A stretch of 43,761 nt of DNA from M55B174 sp034716235 (GTDB lineage Bacteria; Patescibacteriota; Minisyncoccia; CAIUEV01; JAHKAQ01). The DNA lies in assembly GCA_034716235.1 (NCBI GenBank), contig JAYEHH010000014.1, positions 1 through 43,761 on the forward strand. The letters run 5' to 3'. Numbering within the stretch: the stretch's first letter is position 1; the number at the start of each line of letters is the position of its first letter. Below the pieces are notes generated by a model, which saw only the letters and a list, made by a program, of their open reading frames with translations, had not been told where the DNA came from and did not search any database. Made by a program: the position numbers and the translations under genes. Below are positions 14,718 to 23,173 of the stretch, one piece after another.

Positions 14718-14837
14718 CTAAATCTTTAAAATTTCTGCTTTGAGCAACTCCATCAATTCTTTCCTTATTTTAATACTTTTTCCATATCTAAAACATATCA
14801 AAAATTCTGATAATTTACAATCGGTAGCATTCGTCAT
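14718..14837 (-). CDS. Possible 39-aa peptide between the histidine kinase and the DUF5674 module
   Basis: An ATG at 14835-14837 opens 39 codons to TAG at 14718. The peptide has two Cys (residues 7 and 15) and a basic amphipathic helix (YGKSIKIRKELMELLKAEIL). An AGGGTGAG ribosome-binding-like site lies six bases upstream. It fits exactly into the 156-bp gap between the kinase stop and the DUF5674 ATG, which is the main support. No family is recognised. Confidence 0.4.
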   Translation of the reverse strand: MTNATDCKLSEFLICFRYGKSIKIRKELMELLKAEILKI

Positions 14838-14850
14838 AGTACTCACCCTT

Positions 14851-16158
14851 TTATCCCGGCAATTTTATAACCACCGCAGTTCCCTTCCCTTTCTCGCTTT
14901 TAATTTCTATTTCTCCAGCATGTTTTTTAATAATCTGTTGAGCGATGGAAAGACCTAGCCCATTTCCTTGACATCTAGTATTTTTGGGATTGTTAGAGTG
15001 ATAAAAACGATCAAACGCTTGTTTACTATCTTTCGGACTCATGCCAGCACCCGTATCAAGAATCACTATCTTCACTCCTGATTCATTTTGATGGGTATAG
15101 ACTTCCACCATCCCTTTTTTATGATTATATAAAACAGCATTTAAAATAATATGAAATAATGCTTTTTTCAAATTAGCTTGGTCGGCAGAAAGGACAATGC
15201 CTTTCTGACAAAAATTCTTAAAAGTTATTCCCCTGCTAGCAGTTATCACTTCCAATTCTTGACGAATATTATCTACTAACGCAGTCACATTAACAAAACC
15301 TCTTTCTAGTTTTAAATAGCCACTATCCAGCTTAGCTAAGAAAACAATATCCTCAACTAACTGTGACAGTGTTTGCACCTGGCTTACAACTGCTTCAAGA
15401 TTCAATTTCTCTCCTTCAGCAGCCACCAACAAATAATTTTTCATTATGGCTAACGGAGTTTTCATCTCATGGGAAAGTTCAGAAAAATATTCACCTTGAG
15501 CTTGAACCACCTTCTTTAATTTAAGATCCTTCGTTGCCACTACATTCTTTAACCTCAAATCAGACTTTCGCAATTTATATCTCAACCAAGAATTCTCTAA
15601 ACTCGCTGAAGAAAATTCAACGGCATTGTTTATCCACTGCACCTCTCTAGAAAATATTCTCTTATTAGTAATCTTTCGAGAAAATAGAATAAAGCCATTA
15701 TTCCCCTGGCTAAATTGTAGAGGCATTACTAAATCGGACCCTGTTTTTCTTCCTAAGGAATTAAGGAATGAGACAGGCAGAACATTAAAGAAGTCTAAAA
15801 TCTCTTGTTCTGCCAAAAAATTATCACTACCCGCTAAATATTTTTCTGCTTTTTCATTAAAAACAACTTTTTTTAGTGTAGCTGGAATACCTTTTTGCTG
15901 ACTAATCATTAAATACTGTCTGCCAGCTATCTTCAATACAAAGACTATTCGCTCTAGGTCCAAGTATTCTAAAAAAATGTTACTCAAAGCAACGGTCAAC
16001 TGTTTCAATTTTAATCCACTCTGGCAAACTTTTTCTATTTCATAAAGAGCTTGTTTTTCTTTTCTATCTCCGAGGATTAAAGAGACCGAGAACTGACTTA
16101 ACCATTCTACAAATTTAAACAATCTAGTCTTTTGAGCAATGATTTCTCCAATAGCCAT
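14851..16158 (-). CDS. Cytoplasmic GAF-type sensor histidine kinase
   Basis: The 435-aa protein has no membrane helix. Residues about 30-190 look like a GAF-type sensor domain, followed by a coiled linker (190-220), then the HisKA dimerisation domain with H230 in SELSHEMKTPLAIMKN. The HATPase domain has the N box (FHIILNAVLYNHKKG), G1 (ILDTGAGM), F box (AFDRFYHSNN) and G2 (GNGLGLSIAQQII). The sensor therefore reads an intracellular signal. It follows the response regulator by 6 bp, so the pair is an operon. The genes downstream on the same strand (39-aa ORF, DUF5674 module) may be part of the same transcript. Confidence 0.92.
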   Translation of the reverse strand: MAIGEIIAQKTRLFKFVEWLSQFSVSLILGDRKEKQALYEIEKVCQSGLKLKQLTVALSNIFLEYLDLERIVFVLKIAGRQYLMISQQKGIPATLKKVVFNEKAEKYLAGSDNFLAEQEILDFFNVLPVSFLNSLGRKTGSDLVMPLQFSQGNNGFILFSRKITNKRIFSREVQWINNAVEFSSASLENSWLRYKLRKSDLRLKNVVATKDLKLKKVVQAQGEYFSELSHEMKTPLAIMKNYLLVAAEGEKLNLEAVVSQVQTLSQLVEDIVFLAKLDSGYLKLERGFVNVTALVDNIRQELEVITASRGITFKNFCQKGIVLSADQANLKKALFHIILNAVLYNHKKGMVEVYTHQNESGVKIVILDTGAGMSPKDSKQAFDRFYHSNNPKNTRCQGNGLGLSIAQQIIKKHAGEIEIKSEKGKGTAVVIKLPG

Positions 16159-16164
16159 GTTTTT

Positions 16165-16833
16165 TTACTTAATGGTAAATTCGTAACCCCGGCCATAAAC
16201 TGTTCTTATGATTTTACCCTTCAAATCGCCAATCTGTTTTCTTAAACTACGAATATGAACATCCACAGTGTTGGTAAATGGATCAGCGTTCATATCCCAA
16301 ACTTTTTCCAACAGCAACATTCTAGGGATAACTCTCCCCGGATTTTTCATAAGATAATATAATAAATCGTATTCTTTACGTCTTAATTTTATTTCTTTTT
16401 CCCCCTTAAAAACTCTAAAGTTAGCACTGTTTAAGGAAAGTCCTCCCAGAACTATTGTCTCCCATTCATTTTGCCCACCTCTTTTTAGAATGGTTTTAAT
16501 GCGAGCTAGAATTTCGTTAACAGAAAAAGGTTTCACGATGTAGTCATCAGCGCCCAGCTGGAAAGATTTAAGCTTATCTTGAATATTTTTTTCTACCGTA
16601 ACCATAATAAACGGAACATCATTCTCGTTTTCTCTAACTTCCTTAAGGATTTCAACTCCACTCTTTTCAGGTAGATTAATATCGGATAATATAATGTCAT
16701 AATTAGTAAATCGGGCTTTCCACAAAGCTTTTTCTCCATTTTCTTCCCAATCTACAGCATATCCACCATCGGTCAGCCCTTTAATCAGATAGGAAGCGCA
16801 TTCTTCTTGATCTTCGATAACTAGAGCTCTCAT
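16165..16833 (-). CDS. OmpR-family response regulator
   Basis: The 222-aa regulator has a receiver domain (acid pocket E7-D8, phosphoacceptor D51 in ILSDINLP, T79, K101 in VKPF) and a winged-helix DNA-binding domain (about 125-220) ending in the characteristic TNTVDVHIRSLRKQIG and RTVYGRGYEF. Phosphorylation by the adjacent histidine kinase should drive dimerisation and DNA binding. It is the first gene of the two-component operon. The 165-bp region to the divergent SMC gene carries an upstream TTGACT (minus strand, about 16882-16877) but no convincing -10 at the right spacing. Confidence 0.95.
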   Translation of the reverse strand: MRALVIEDQEECASYLIKGLTDGGYAVDWEENGEKALWKARFTNYDIILSDINLPEKSGVEILKEVRENENDVPFIMVTVEKNIQDKLKSFQLGADDYIVKPFSVNEILARIKTILKRGGQNEWETIVLGGLSLNSANFRVFKGEKEIKLRRKEYDLLYYLMKNPGRVIPRMLLLEKVWDMNADPFTNTVDVHIRSLRKQIGDLKGKIIRTVYGRGYEFTIK

Positions 16834-16893
16834 AAAAAATTACTTAACAGGTTAACTTGCCACTTTGAGTCACATTAGTCAAGGATGTTAGTG

Positions 16894-16922
16894 TTGATAA
16901 AGAATCTTTTACAGAGTATGCT
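16894..16922 (+). promoter_or_regulatory. Candidate promoter of the SMC-like gene
   Basis: TTGATA (16894-16899), 17 bp, TATGCT (16917-16922). A stand-alone TATAAT at 16944-16949 without a good -35 box is an alternative. The two-component regulator gene diverges from the same region. Confidence 0.4.
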
Positions 16923-16998
16923 AATATTTGTAAGTATCGATATTATAATAAAAAGCTTGTTAAAAGAATCAGAAAAAGAAATTAAAAGAAATTAAAAA

Positions 16999-19194
16999 AT
17001 GCAATTAAAGAAAATTGAACTAAAAGGATTTAAATCTTTCTACGAAAAAACCTCCTTAATTTTTCCTAAGCCTAAAAATGATAAATGTGGAATAACCGCT
17101 GTAGTAGGTCCTAACGGTTCAGGGAAGAGCAACATTTGCGATGCCTTAAAATGGGGACTGGGAGTTCAAAGCAAAAAAGGATTTCGCAGTAAAAAAAACC
17201 GAGATGTAATTTTTGCTGGAAGTTCTTCTAAAAAACCGCTTGCTTCGGCTTATGTTTCACTTTACTTTGATAATCGCCAAAAAAAAATTCCTTTAGATTA
17301 TAAAGATGTAATAATCACTAGAAAAATTTATGCCACTGGCGAGAATGAGTATTTTATAAATAATGGCCGAGCGAAATTAAAAGAGATTTTTCAGGTTTTA
17401 GGACAAGCAGGAATTGGACAACAAAGTTACTCCATCGTTGATCAAGGAATGGCCGATCGTCTTCTCTTAATCAATCCGCTAGAGAGAAGAAAGGTGATTG
17501 AAGAAGCTGCTAAAGTCAAACATTTTCAAATTAAAAAAGAAGATTCTATCAAAAGATTAGAGCATTCTAAAATTAATATAGATAAGGCTCAATCTCTTAT
17601 GAAAGAAATTGAACCACGCTTAAAATATCTTAAGATCCAAGCCACTAAAAAAACTCAACAAGAAAAATTAGAAAAAGAATTTAAAAAAAAGGGTAAGCAA
17701 TATTTTGGGATTTTATGGAATGAGCTACTTGAGAAAAAAGAACCTCACTATGCTAATAGAACAATTCTAGAAAAAGAATTGAACATTATCACTGGTAAGC
17801 TAGAAAAAATTCGGCAATCTATAAAAAAATCTCCAGAAAAAATCTCTTCCGAAGATACCAAAAAGAATAGCTATCAAAAAGAATTAGCCAGTGTCCAACA
17901 AAAAGAGAATGATATTTCTAAACAAATATCCATTCTGGAAGGAAAAATTGAAATTCTAAATGCTAAAATTGATTTCCAAAAATCAATCAGCCGACAAAAA
18001 GTTGATTTGCCATATATAGAAAATCAGCTTGAAAAATTCATTCAAGAGATTGACAAACTAGCTTCTCAAAAAAAGTTAGCTCCTGAAAATTTAAGTCTAA
18101 TAAAAAAAGCAATTGCCCGGTTAAAAAATGAATTAACCGAAGGAGTAGTTAAAAAAGATAACTTACTTTTGATAAAAAATTTAGTCAAACAAGTTAAAAC
18201 CAGCGAGAAAAGAAATGAGGTGCTCCAAAAAGAATTAGCTCATATCTTTCAAGAGAAAAATACCTTCCTCCAACAAATAACTAATGAAGAAAAAGAAGCT
18301 AAGAAGCAACAACTAGTCTCACACAAGCTAGAGGAGGAATTTGATACTAAAATGCAACAGAAAGATTCTATTCAGAATAGAATAAAAACTTCAGAAATAG
18401 AATTAGCCAAAATAGAGGTGGAAGAAAATAATCTAAGAAAAAAAATCTTAAACACTTTAGATTTAGCACCGGAAAAAATCCATTACCAAAAATCAGGGGA
18501 CAAAGATATAAAAAAATTAGAGCAGGAAGTTGAGCAACTAGAACAACGCCTAAATATTTGCGAGTCAATTGGGTGGGAAATTGTTTCAGAGCACAAGAAA
18601 ACATCTTCTCGCTACCAGTTTTTAAAAAAAGAAACTCTGGATCTTTCTCAAACCGTTCATTCTTTAAAAAAAATAATTAAAGGTCTGGATATAAAAATTG
18701 AGAAAAGGTTTTCGATGGCTTTTGCTAAAATAAATAAAAATTTTAATAGCTATTTCAAGATTATTTTCAAAGGAGGATCCGCCAAACTGATAAAAACAGA
18801 AATTCCTGGTTCTGTTAATACTTATGGAGAACAGGGTCCTTCTCAAATTGGAATTGATATTAAAGCCGTTCCACCAACCAAAAAAATTAAGAATGTTGGT
18901 ATGCTTTCCGGAGGAGAAAAAGCTCTCACCTCTTTAGCTTTTTTATTTGCCATTATTAGTAACACTACTCCGCCTTTTGTAGTATTAGATGAAGTAGATG
19001 TTGCCTTGGATGAAACCAACTCTGTCCGTTTTGCTAGAATAATAAGGGAAATAGCTAAAAAAACTCAAGTTATAACCATTACTCATAACCGCGGGATTAT
19101 GAATGAGGCCCAAATTCTCTATGGGGTTACTATGCAAAAAGATGGAATTTCCAATTTGTTAAGCGTGAATTTACAGCATGGTAAAAACACATAA
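16999..19194 (+). CDS. Short SMC-like chromosome segregation ATPase without a visible hinge
   Basis: The head domains are SMC: Walker A GPNGSGKSN (37-45), the GQAGIGQQSYSIVDQG Q-loop region (about 135-150), signature motif MLSGGEKALTSLAFLFA (635-651) and Walker B FVVLDEVDVALDE (660-672). SMC dimers with ScpAB entrap and organise DNA. Canonical bacterial SMC is near 1,150-1,200 aa with a roughly 150-aa globular hinge in mid-protein; this one is 731 aa. The middle is nearly all coiled coil, interrupted only by a short Leu/Lys-rich segment starting QKVDLPYIENQLEKF (about 333-400), with no Cys hook and no Gly-rich hinge. It could be a miniaturised SMC or a distinct SMC/RecN/Rad50-like family. Confidence 0.85.
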   Translation: MQLKKIELKGFKSFYEKTSLIFPKPKNDKCGITAVVGPNGSGKSNICDALKWGLGVQSKKGFRSKKNRDVIFAGSSSKKPLASAYVSLYFDNRQKKIPLDYKDVIITRKIYATGENEYFINNGRAKLKEIFQVLGQAGIGQQSYSIVDQGMADRLLLINPLERRKVIEEAAKVKHFQIKKEDSIKRLEHSKINIDKAQSLMKEIEPRLKYLKIQATKKTQQEKLEKEFKKKGKQYFGILWNELLEKKEPHYANRTILEKELNIITGKLEKIRQSIKKSPEKISSEDTKKNSYQKELASVQQKENDISKQISILEGKIEILNAKIDFQKSISRQKVDLPYIENQLEKFIQEIDKLASQKKLAPENLSLIKKAIARLKNELTEGVVKKDNLLLIKNLVKQVKTSEKRNEVLQKELAHIFQEKNTFLQQITNEEKEAKKQQLVSHKLEEEFDTKMQQKDSIQNRIKTSEIELAKIEVEENNLRKKILNTLDLAPEKIHYQKSGDKDIKKLEQEVEQLEQRLNICESIGWEIVSEHKKTSSRYQFLKKETLDLSQTVHSLKKIIKGLDIKIEKRFSMAFAKINKNFNSYFKIIFKGGSAKLIKTEIPGSVNTYGEQGPSQIGIDIKAVPPTKKIKNVGMLSGGEKALTSLAFLFAIISNTTPPFVVLDEVDVALDETNSVRFARIIREIAKKTQVITITHNRGIMNEAQILYGVTMQKDGISNLLSVNLQHGKNT

Positions 19195-19207
19195 TTTTTG
19201 CAAATTC

Positions 19208-19236
19208 TTGACCTCCTAGTATTAATAGGCTAACTT
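19208..19236 (+). promoter_or_regulatory. Promoter of initiator tRNA
   Basis: TTGACC (19208-19213), 17 bp, TAACTT (19231-19236), ending 10 bp before the first base of the mature tRNA. Confidence 0.6.
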
Positions 19237-19246
19237 AAGAACACAA

Positions 19247-19319
19247 AGCGGGGTGGAGCAATTGGCAGCTCGGGAGGCCCATAACCTCCAGGTTGGTGGT
19301 TCGAGTCCACCCCCCGCAA
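19247..19319 (+). tRNA. Initiator tRNA-Met (CAT)
   Basis: The arms fold cleanly: acceptor 2-7/66-71 GCGGGG/CCCCGC, D-stem GAGC/GCTC with A11-T24, anticodon arm GGAGG-CCCATAA-CCTCC, T-arm GGTGG-TTCGAGT-CCACC. The 1-72 position is an A-A mismatch, the hallmark of bacterial initiators needed for formylation and exclusion from EF-Tu. Of the three G-C pairs at 29-31/39-41, two are kept and 29-41 is A-T. Position 33 is C, not T. CCA is not encoded. Confidence 0.93.
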
Positions 19320-19347
19320 CAAGATTGCAAGAATATTTTAATCTCCA

Positions 19348-19376
19348 TTGACGACAACCTTAATTTAGTCTATCCT
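19348..19376 (+). promoter_or_regulatory. Promoter in the nusA leader
   Basis: TTGACG (19348-19353), 17 bp, TATCCT (19371-19376). Transcription would begin near 19383, just before the hairpin at 19399-19423 and about 88 nt before the nusA ATG. Confidence 0.6.
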
Positions 19377-19398
19377 TTAAATATTCAGAAAGCATGAT

Positions 19399-19423
19399 AA
19401 ATCCGGTCTGTCCGGATTTTTTT
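19399..19423 (+). terminator. Rho-independent terminator/attenuator in the nusA leader
   Basis: AAATCCGG (19399-19406), loop TCTGT, CCGGATTT (19412-19419), running into seven Ts (19417-19423). It lies between a good promoter and the nusA start, so it is either a 3' end for the tRNA transcript or an attenuator of nusA. Confidence 0.75.
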
Positions 19424-19470
19424 ACAAATAAAATCAGACTAATACCTTACTAAAAAATAACTAAACTAAA

Positions 19471-20847
19471 ATGACTGACCAAATTCAATCCATAGACATT
19501 AAAGCCCTCTCTGTAGCTATGTCTCAAATTTGTGATGAAAAAGGATTGGGCAATAAAAAAATCTTAGAAATAGTAGAGCATGCTTTAGCGGCAGCCTATA
19601 AAAAGGATTACGGAGTCAAAGGACAATTTATAGTAGCTAAATTCAACCCCAAAGATCAAACTGTTGTCTTCTCAAAAATTAAAGAAGTGGTAGATAAAAC
19701 AACGCGCAAACCAGAAAAAAAAGAAGATTCCTCAACCGAAATTGAAGTTTTCCAGCCAGCTCAATTAAGCGCTGAAGATAAAATTATCCCTTATTTTAAC
19801 AAAGAAAGAGATATTTATCTTAAAGATGCTAAAAAAATCAAGAAAAATATTAAGATTGGTGATGAAATTGTTACCAAACTTAAACCAGAAACTAAATTTG
19901 GTAGAGTAGCTGCTCAAAATGCTAAACAGGTAATTATCCAAAAATTAAGAGAGGCAGAAAAAGAAATTCTTTACGATGAATTTAAGAATAAAGAGGGCAA
20001 GGTAATCACAGCCACCGTTCAACAGGTGGAAGGTTCCAACGTTAACCTTGATATTGGTAAGATGGTAGGAGTTCTCACCACTGCTGAGCAAGTTCCCACT
20101 GAACAGTATCGAGTAGGACAAAAAATAAAAGTGTATGTAAAAAAAGTAGATAAGAATAGGAGAGATACAGCCATTATTCTTTCTCGTTCTAACCCTGAAT
20201 TAGTAACTCAACTTTTTGCCCTAGAAGTTCCTGAAATTTTTACTGGATCAGTTGTGATTGAATCTATCGCTAGAGACGCTGGATTTCGTTCTAAAATAGC
20301 TATTCAATCCAAGGAAGAGGGAATTGATCCCATTGGCTCTTGTGTGGGACAAAAAGGAATTAGAGTTCAAGCTATCATAGATGAATTAGGAGGAGAAAAA
20401 ATTGACATTGTTAAATATAGCTTGGACCCAAAGATCTTTATTGCTAATGCCTTGGCTCCAGCCACAATCAAGCTTGTCAGGATTCCATATAAGGCAAAGA
20501 AAAGAGCCATTGCTTATGTAGACCCTGATCAATTTAGTTTAGCTATTGGTAGAAATGGACAAAATGTTAGGTTAGCCACAAATTTAACTGGCTGGGCTAT
20601 TGACATCACCGATAAAGAACCCCTAGATATCAAAAAAGGCACCAAGGAAGAGAAGGAAGATGCCAAGAAGAACGCAGAAGATGCCATCAAAAAAGAAAGC
20701 AAGAAAAAAGCTACCAAGGGTAAATCAAAAAAGAAAGCTAAGGCTGAGAAAAAATCAGTTAAGAAGTTAGTCAAACCGAAAAAGAAGGTCAAGAAATTAA
20801 AAGCTGTTAAGAAAGTTAAGAAGTCAAAAAAGTCTAAGACTCAATAA
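19471..20847 (+). CDS. nusA: Transcription termination/antitermination factor NusA
   Basis: NusA binds RNA polymerase and nascent RNA and modulates pausing, termination and antitermination. The N-terminal domain (1-130), the S1 domain (about 175-240, GKVITATVQQVEGSNVNLDIG) and tandem KH domains (DPIGSCVGQKGIRVQAIIDELGGEKIDIV and IGRNGQNVRLATNLTGW) are all recognisable. The C-terminal acidic repeats of E. coli NusA are absent. In their place is a roughly 60-residue tail that is about half lysine, with VKK and SKK repeats. The leader contains a promoter and an intrinsic terminator. infB, often next to nusA, is about 5 kb downstream. Confidence 0.96.
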   Translation: MTDQIQSIDIKALSVAMSQICDEKGLGNKKILEIVEHALAAAYKKDYGVKGQFIVAKFNPKDQTVVFSKIKEVVDKTTRKPEKKEDSSTEIEVFQPAQLSAEDKIIPYFNKERDIYLKDAKKIKKNIKIGDEIVTKLKPETKFGRVAAQNAKQVIIQKLREAEKEILYDEFKNKEGKVITATVQQVEGSNVNLDIGKMVGVLTTAEQVPTEQYRVGQKIKVYVKKVDKNRRDTAIILSRSNPELVTQLFALEVPEIFTGSVVIESIARDAGFRSKIAIQSKEEGIDPIGSCVGQKGIRVQAIIDELGGEKIDIVKYSLDPKIFIANALAPATIKLVRIPYKAKKRAIAYVDPDQFSLAIGRNGQNVRLATNLTGWAIDITDKEPLDIKKGTKEEKEDAKKNAEDAIKKESKKKATKGKSKKKAKAEKKSVKKLVKPKKKVKKLKAVKKVKKSKKSKTQ

Positions 20848-20908
20848 GGCTCAAGTTGATATAGTATAAACCAACTCTAGAAAATATTTTATTAATTTAA
20901 TTTATAAA

Positions 20909-21841
20909 ATGAAACGAATAACTATTTTAGGGCATAAAAACCCAGACACCGATGCTGTTTTTTCTGCCATAGCTCTGGCAGAGCTTTTTAATAAAACTGA
21001 GCAGTACAAGGCTACTGCTAAAATAGCAAACACGCCTAACAAGGAAACTGCCTACGCTTTGAAACGCTTTAAAATTAAAACCCCCACTAAACTTAAACCC
21101 AGAAAAGGTGAGACTCTTTTCTTGGTAGATTTTAATGAGGAAGAGCAATCTCCTGTTCCTTTCAAGAATATAGAAATTGAAGGAATAGTTGACCATCACA
21201 AGCTAAATATCAAAATTGAGAAGGACTCCCCTGCTATTTTTAGAATTGAACCGTTGGGTAGTTCCTGTAGCATTGTTGCAAAAATGTATCGAGACTACAG
21301 AATAAAAATCAATAAGAAAATTGCTTCTATTTTATTAAGTGGAATTATTTCAGATACTCTAAAACTTTCCTCTCCTACCACTACCAAGGAGGATAAACAA
21401 ATTGCTAATGAATTAGCCAAAATTGCTGGAATTGAGACGGATGAATTAGCCACTAAAATGTTTGAAGCTAAATCTAGCTTAGATAAACTTAGTCCCAAAA
21501 AAATTATTACTACCGACTATAAAGAATATCAATTTAAACAACAAAAAACTGGTATTGGTGTCTTAGAGACCATTGACCCCTCCTCAGCCTTTAAAAAAGA
21601 GCGGGAGATTCGCAGAACTTTGAGTGAGTATAAGAAAAAACATCATCTAGATTTTATATTTTTTGGAATAGTAAATATTCTTGAACATAGTACCAGTTTT
21701 CTTTTAATAGGAAAGGAGGAGGAGGAGCTAGTTGCTAAAGCTTTTGGGAGAAGAAAAATTAAAGATGGCATTGCTACTCTTCCTGGAGTAACTTCTCGGA
21801 AAAAACAAATAGTGCCTGCCTTAATGCAAATTTTAAAATAA
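20909..21841 (+). CDS. ppaC: Manganese-dependent inorganic pyrophosphatase (family II, DHH)
   Basis: This enzyme hydrolyses pyrophosphate to phosphate, pulling biosynthetic reactions forward. The 310-aa protein has the family II metal ligands: GHKNPDTDA (H9, D13, D15), D74 in FLVDFN, DHH (95-97) and D149 in IISDT. The C-terminal DHHA2 domain ends in GVTSRKKQIVPAL; SRKKQ is the phosphate-binding signature of these enzymes and separates them from related DHH nucleases. No Shine-Dalgarno is visible. It lies between nusA and tig. Confidence 0.93.
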   Translation: MKRITILGHKNPDTDAVFSAIALAELFNKTEQYKATAKIANTPNKETAYALKRFKIKTPTKLKPRKGETLFLVDFNEEEQSPVPFKNIEIEGIVDHHKLNIKIEKDSPAIFRIEPLGSSCSIVAKMYRDYRIKINKKIASILLSGIISDTLKLSSPTTTKEDKQIANELAKIAGIETDELATKMFEAKSSLDKLSPKKIITTDYKEYQFKQQKTGIGVLETIDPSSAFKKEREIRRTLSEYKKKHHLDFIFFGIVNILEHSTSFLLIGKEEEELVAKAFGRRKIKDGIATLPGVTSRKKQIVPALMQILK

Positions 21842-21858
21842 TTAGCTAAAAAAAATAA

Positions 21859-23166
21859 ATGGAAACAGTAGAAAAAACCATCATCAAAAAATTACCTCAA
21901 TCAAAGATTAAATTTGAGATTGTCGTTTCTCCTCAAAACTTAAAACCCTTTATTAAAAAGGCAGCTGAGGATTATTCTCGTAACAATCCTCTGGCTGGAT
22001 TCAGACCAGGTAAGGCTTCCGTGGAAGCAGTAGAAAAAAGCATTGGCAAAGAAGACTTAAGCCAAAAAGCCCAAGAACTGGCTGTAGAAAAATATTATTT
22101 AGAAATTCTAACTAAAAATAAAATTCAGGCTTTAGAAGCTCCTCAAATTACCCCCAAAGCCAATAAGAAGGATAAGAACTTTAGATTTGAAGCTATAGTT
22201 TCTGTTTTCCCTAAAATAAAACTTGGTAATTTTAAAGATCTAAAATTTAAAAAACCCGATTTAAGCAAAATCAAAGTAAATTCCATAGAGGTTGATTCTG
22301 CCATAGATCGACTAAGACAGATGAAAGCTAAACTTATAACAGTAAATCGAGTTGCTAAAAAGAAAGATCGAGTAGAAGTAAATTTTAAACTTTCAATGAA
22401 TGGCGTTCCTATGGAGGGAGGATCCAGTCTTAATCATCCAATAATTATTGGAGAAAATAAATTTATTCCCGGCTTTGAAGATAAATTAATAGGAATGAAG
22501 CGAGACGAAAAAAAGAATTTCAAACTTACCTTCCCTAAAGATTATTATGAAAAAAAACTTCAAGGGAAGGAAGGAGAATTTGAAGTGGTGATGAAATTGG
22601 TTCAGAAGCAAGAGCTACCCAAGGTGGATGATGAATTTGCTAAAAATAGTGGAAAATTTTCTAGTGTTGCTGATTTCAAAAAAAGTATCCAAGAAAATAT
22701 TAAGCTTGAAAAAAATATTCAGCTAATTGACAATTCTTTGAATGGTTTGTTTGAAGAAATTGTAAACAAATCTGAAGCGGCTATTCCCACAGTGCTTATT
22801 ACTGGAGAAAAAGACAAAATGTTTGCCGAATTAGAAGAAAATGTTAAAAAGATGGGTCTAGAAATAGACACTTATCTGCAACAACTTAAAAAAACTAAAC
22901 GGGAAATTATGGATGGATGGGATAAAGATGCTGAAAAAAGAATAAAGATTGGTTTAGCTTTAAGACAAATCGCAACTGATGAAAAAATTAAAGCTAGTGC
23001 TGATGAAATCAATAAGAAAATGATAACGATCACCAATGAACTAGCAGGAGATCCAGAAAAAGCTAAAGAAATTAACTCCCAAGCTATGGAAGCCTATGCT
23101 AAAAATTTAGTTATTAATGAAAAAGTAATTAGTTGGCTTAAGGAGAATGTTTTAAAAGTAAAATAG
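21859..23166 (+). CDS. tig: Trigger factor
   Basis: Trigger factor is the ribosome-bound chaperone that meets nascent chains at the exit tunnel. The order is N-terminal ribosome-binding domain (1-120; the signature loop appears as GFRPGKASVEAVEKSIG), FKBP-type prolyl isomerase domain (about 163-250, KKKDRVEVNF...NKFIPGFEDKLIGMKRDEKKNF), and a helical C-terminal substrate cradle. The 435-aa length is normal. It lies 17 bp after ppaC and 7 bp before clpP; tig-clpP is a widespread pairing for quality control of new proteins. clpX is not in the window. Confidence 0.96.
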   Translation: METVEKTIIKKLPQSKIKFEIVVSPQNLKPFIKKAAEDYSRNNPLAGFRPGKASVEAVEKSIGKEDLSQKAQELAVEKYYLEILTKNKIQALEAPQITPKANKKDKNFRFEAIVSVFPKIKLGNFKDLKFKKPDLSKIKVNSIEVDSAIDRLRQMKAKLITVNRVAKKKDRVEVNFKLSMNGVPMEGGSSLNHPIIIGENKFIPGFEDKLIGMKRDEKKNFKLTFPKDYYEKKLQGKEGEFEVVMKLVQKQELPKVDDEFAKNSGKFSSVADFKKSIQENIKLEKNIQLIDNSLNGLFEEIVNKSEAAIPTVLITGEKDKMFAELEENVKKMGLEIDTYLQQLKKTKREIMDGWDKDAEKRIKIGLALRQIATDEKIKASADEINKKMITITNELAGDPEKAKEINSQAMEAYAKNLVINEKVISWLKENVLKVK

Positions 23167-23173
23167 TAAAACT

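Noticed and set aside
14740..14958. Plus-strand 72-aa open frame
   Set aside because: It overlaps the end of the histidine kinase and the 39-aa ORF, is AT-rich and hydrophobic by composition, and has no start signals.
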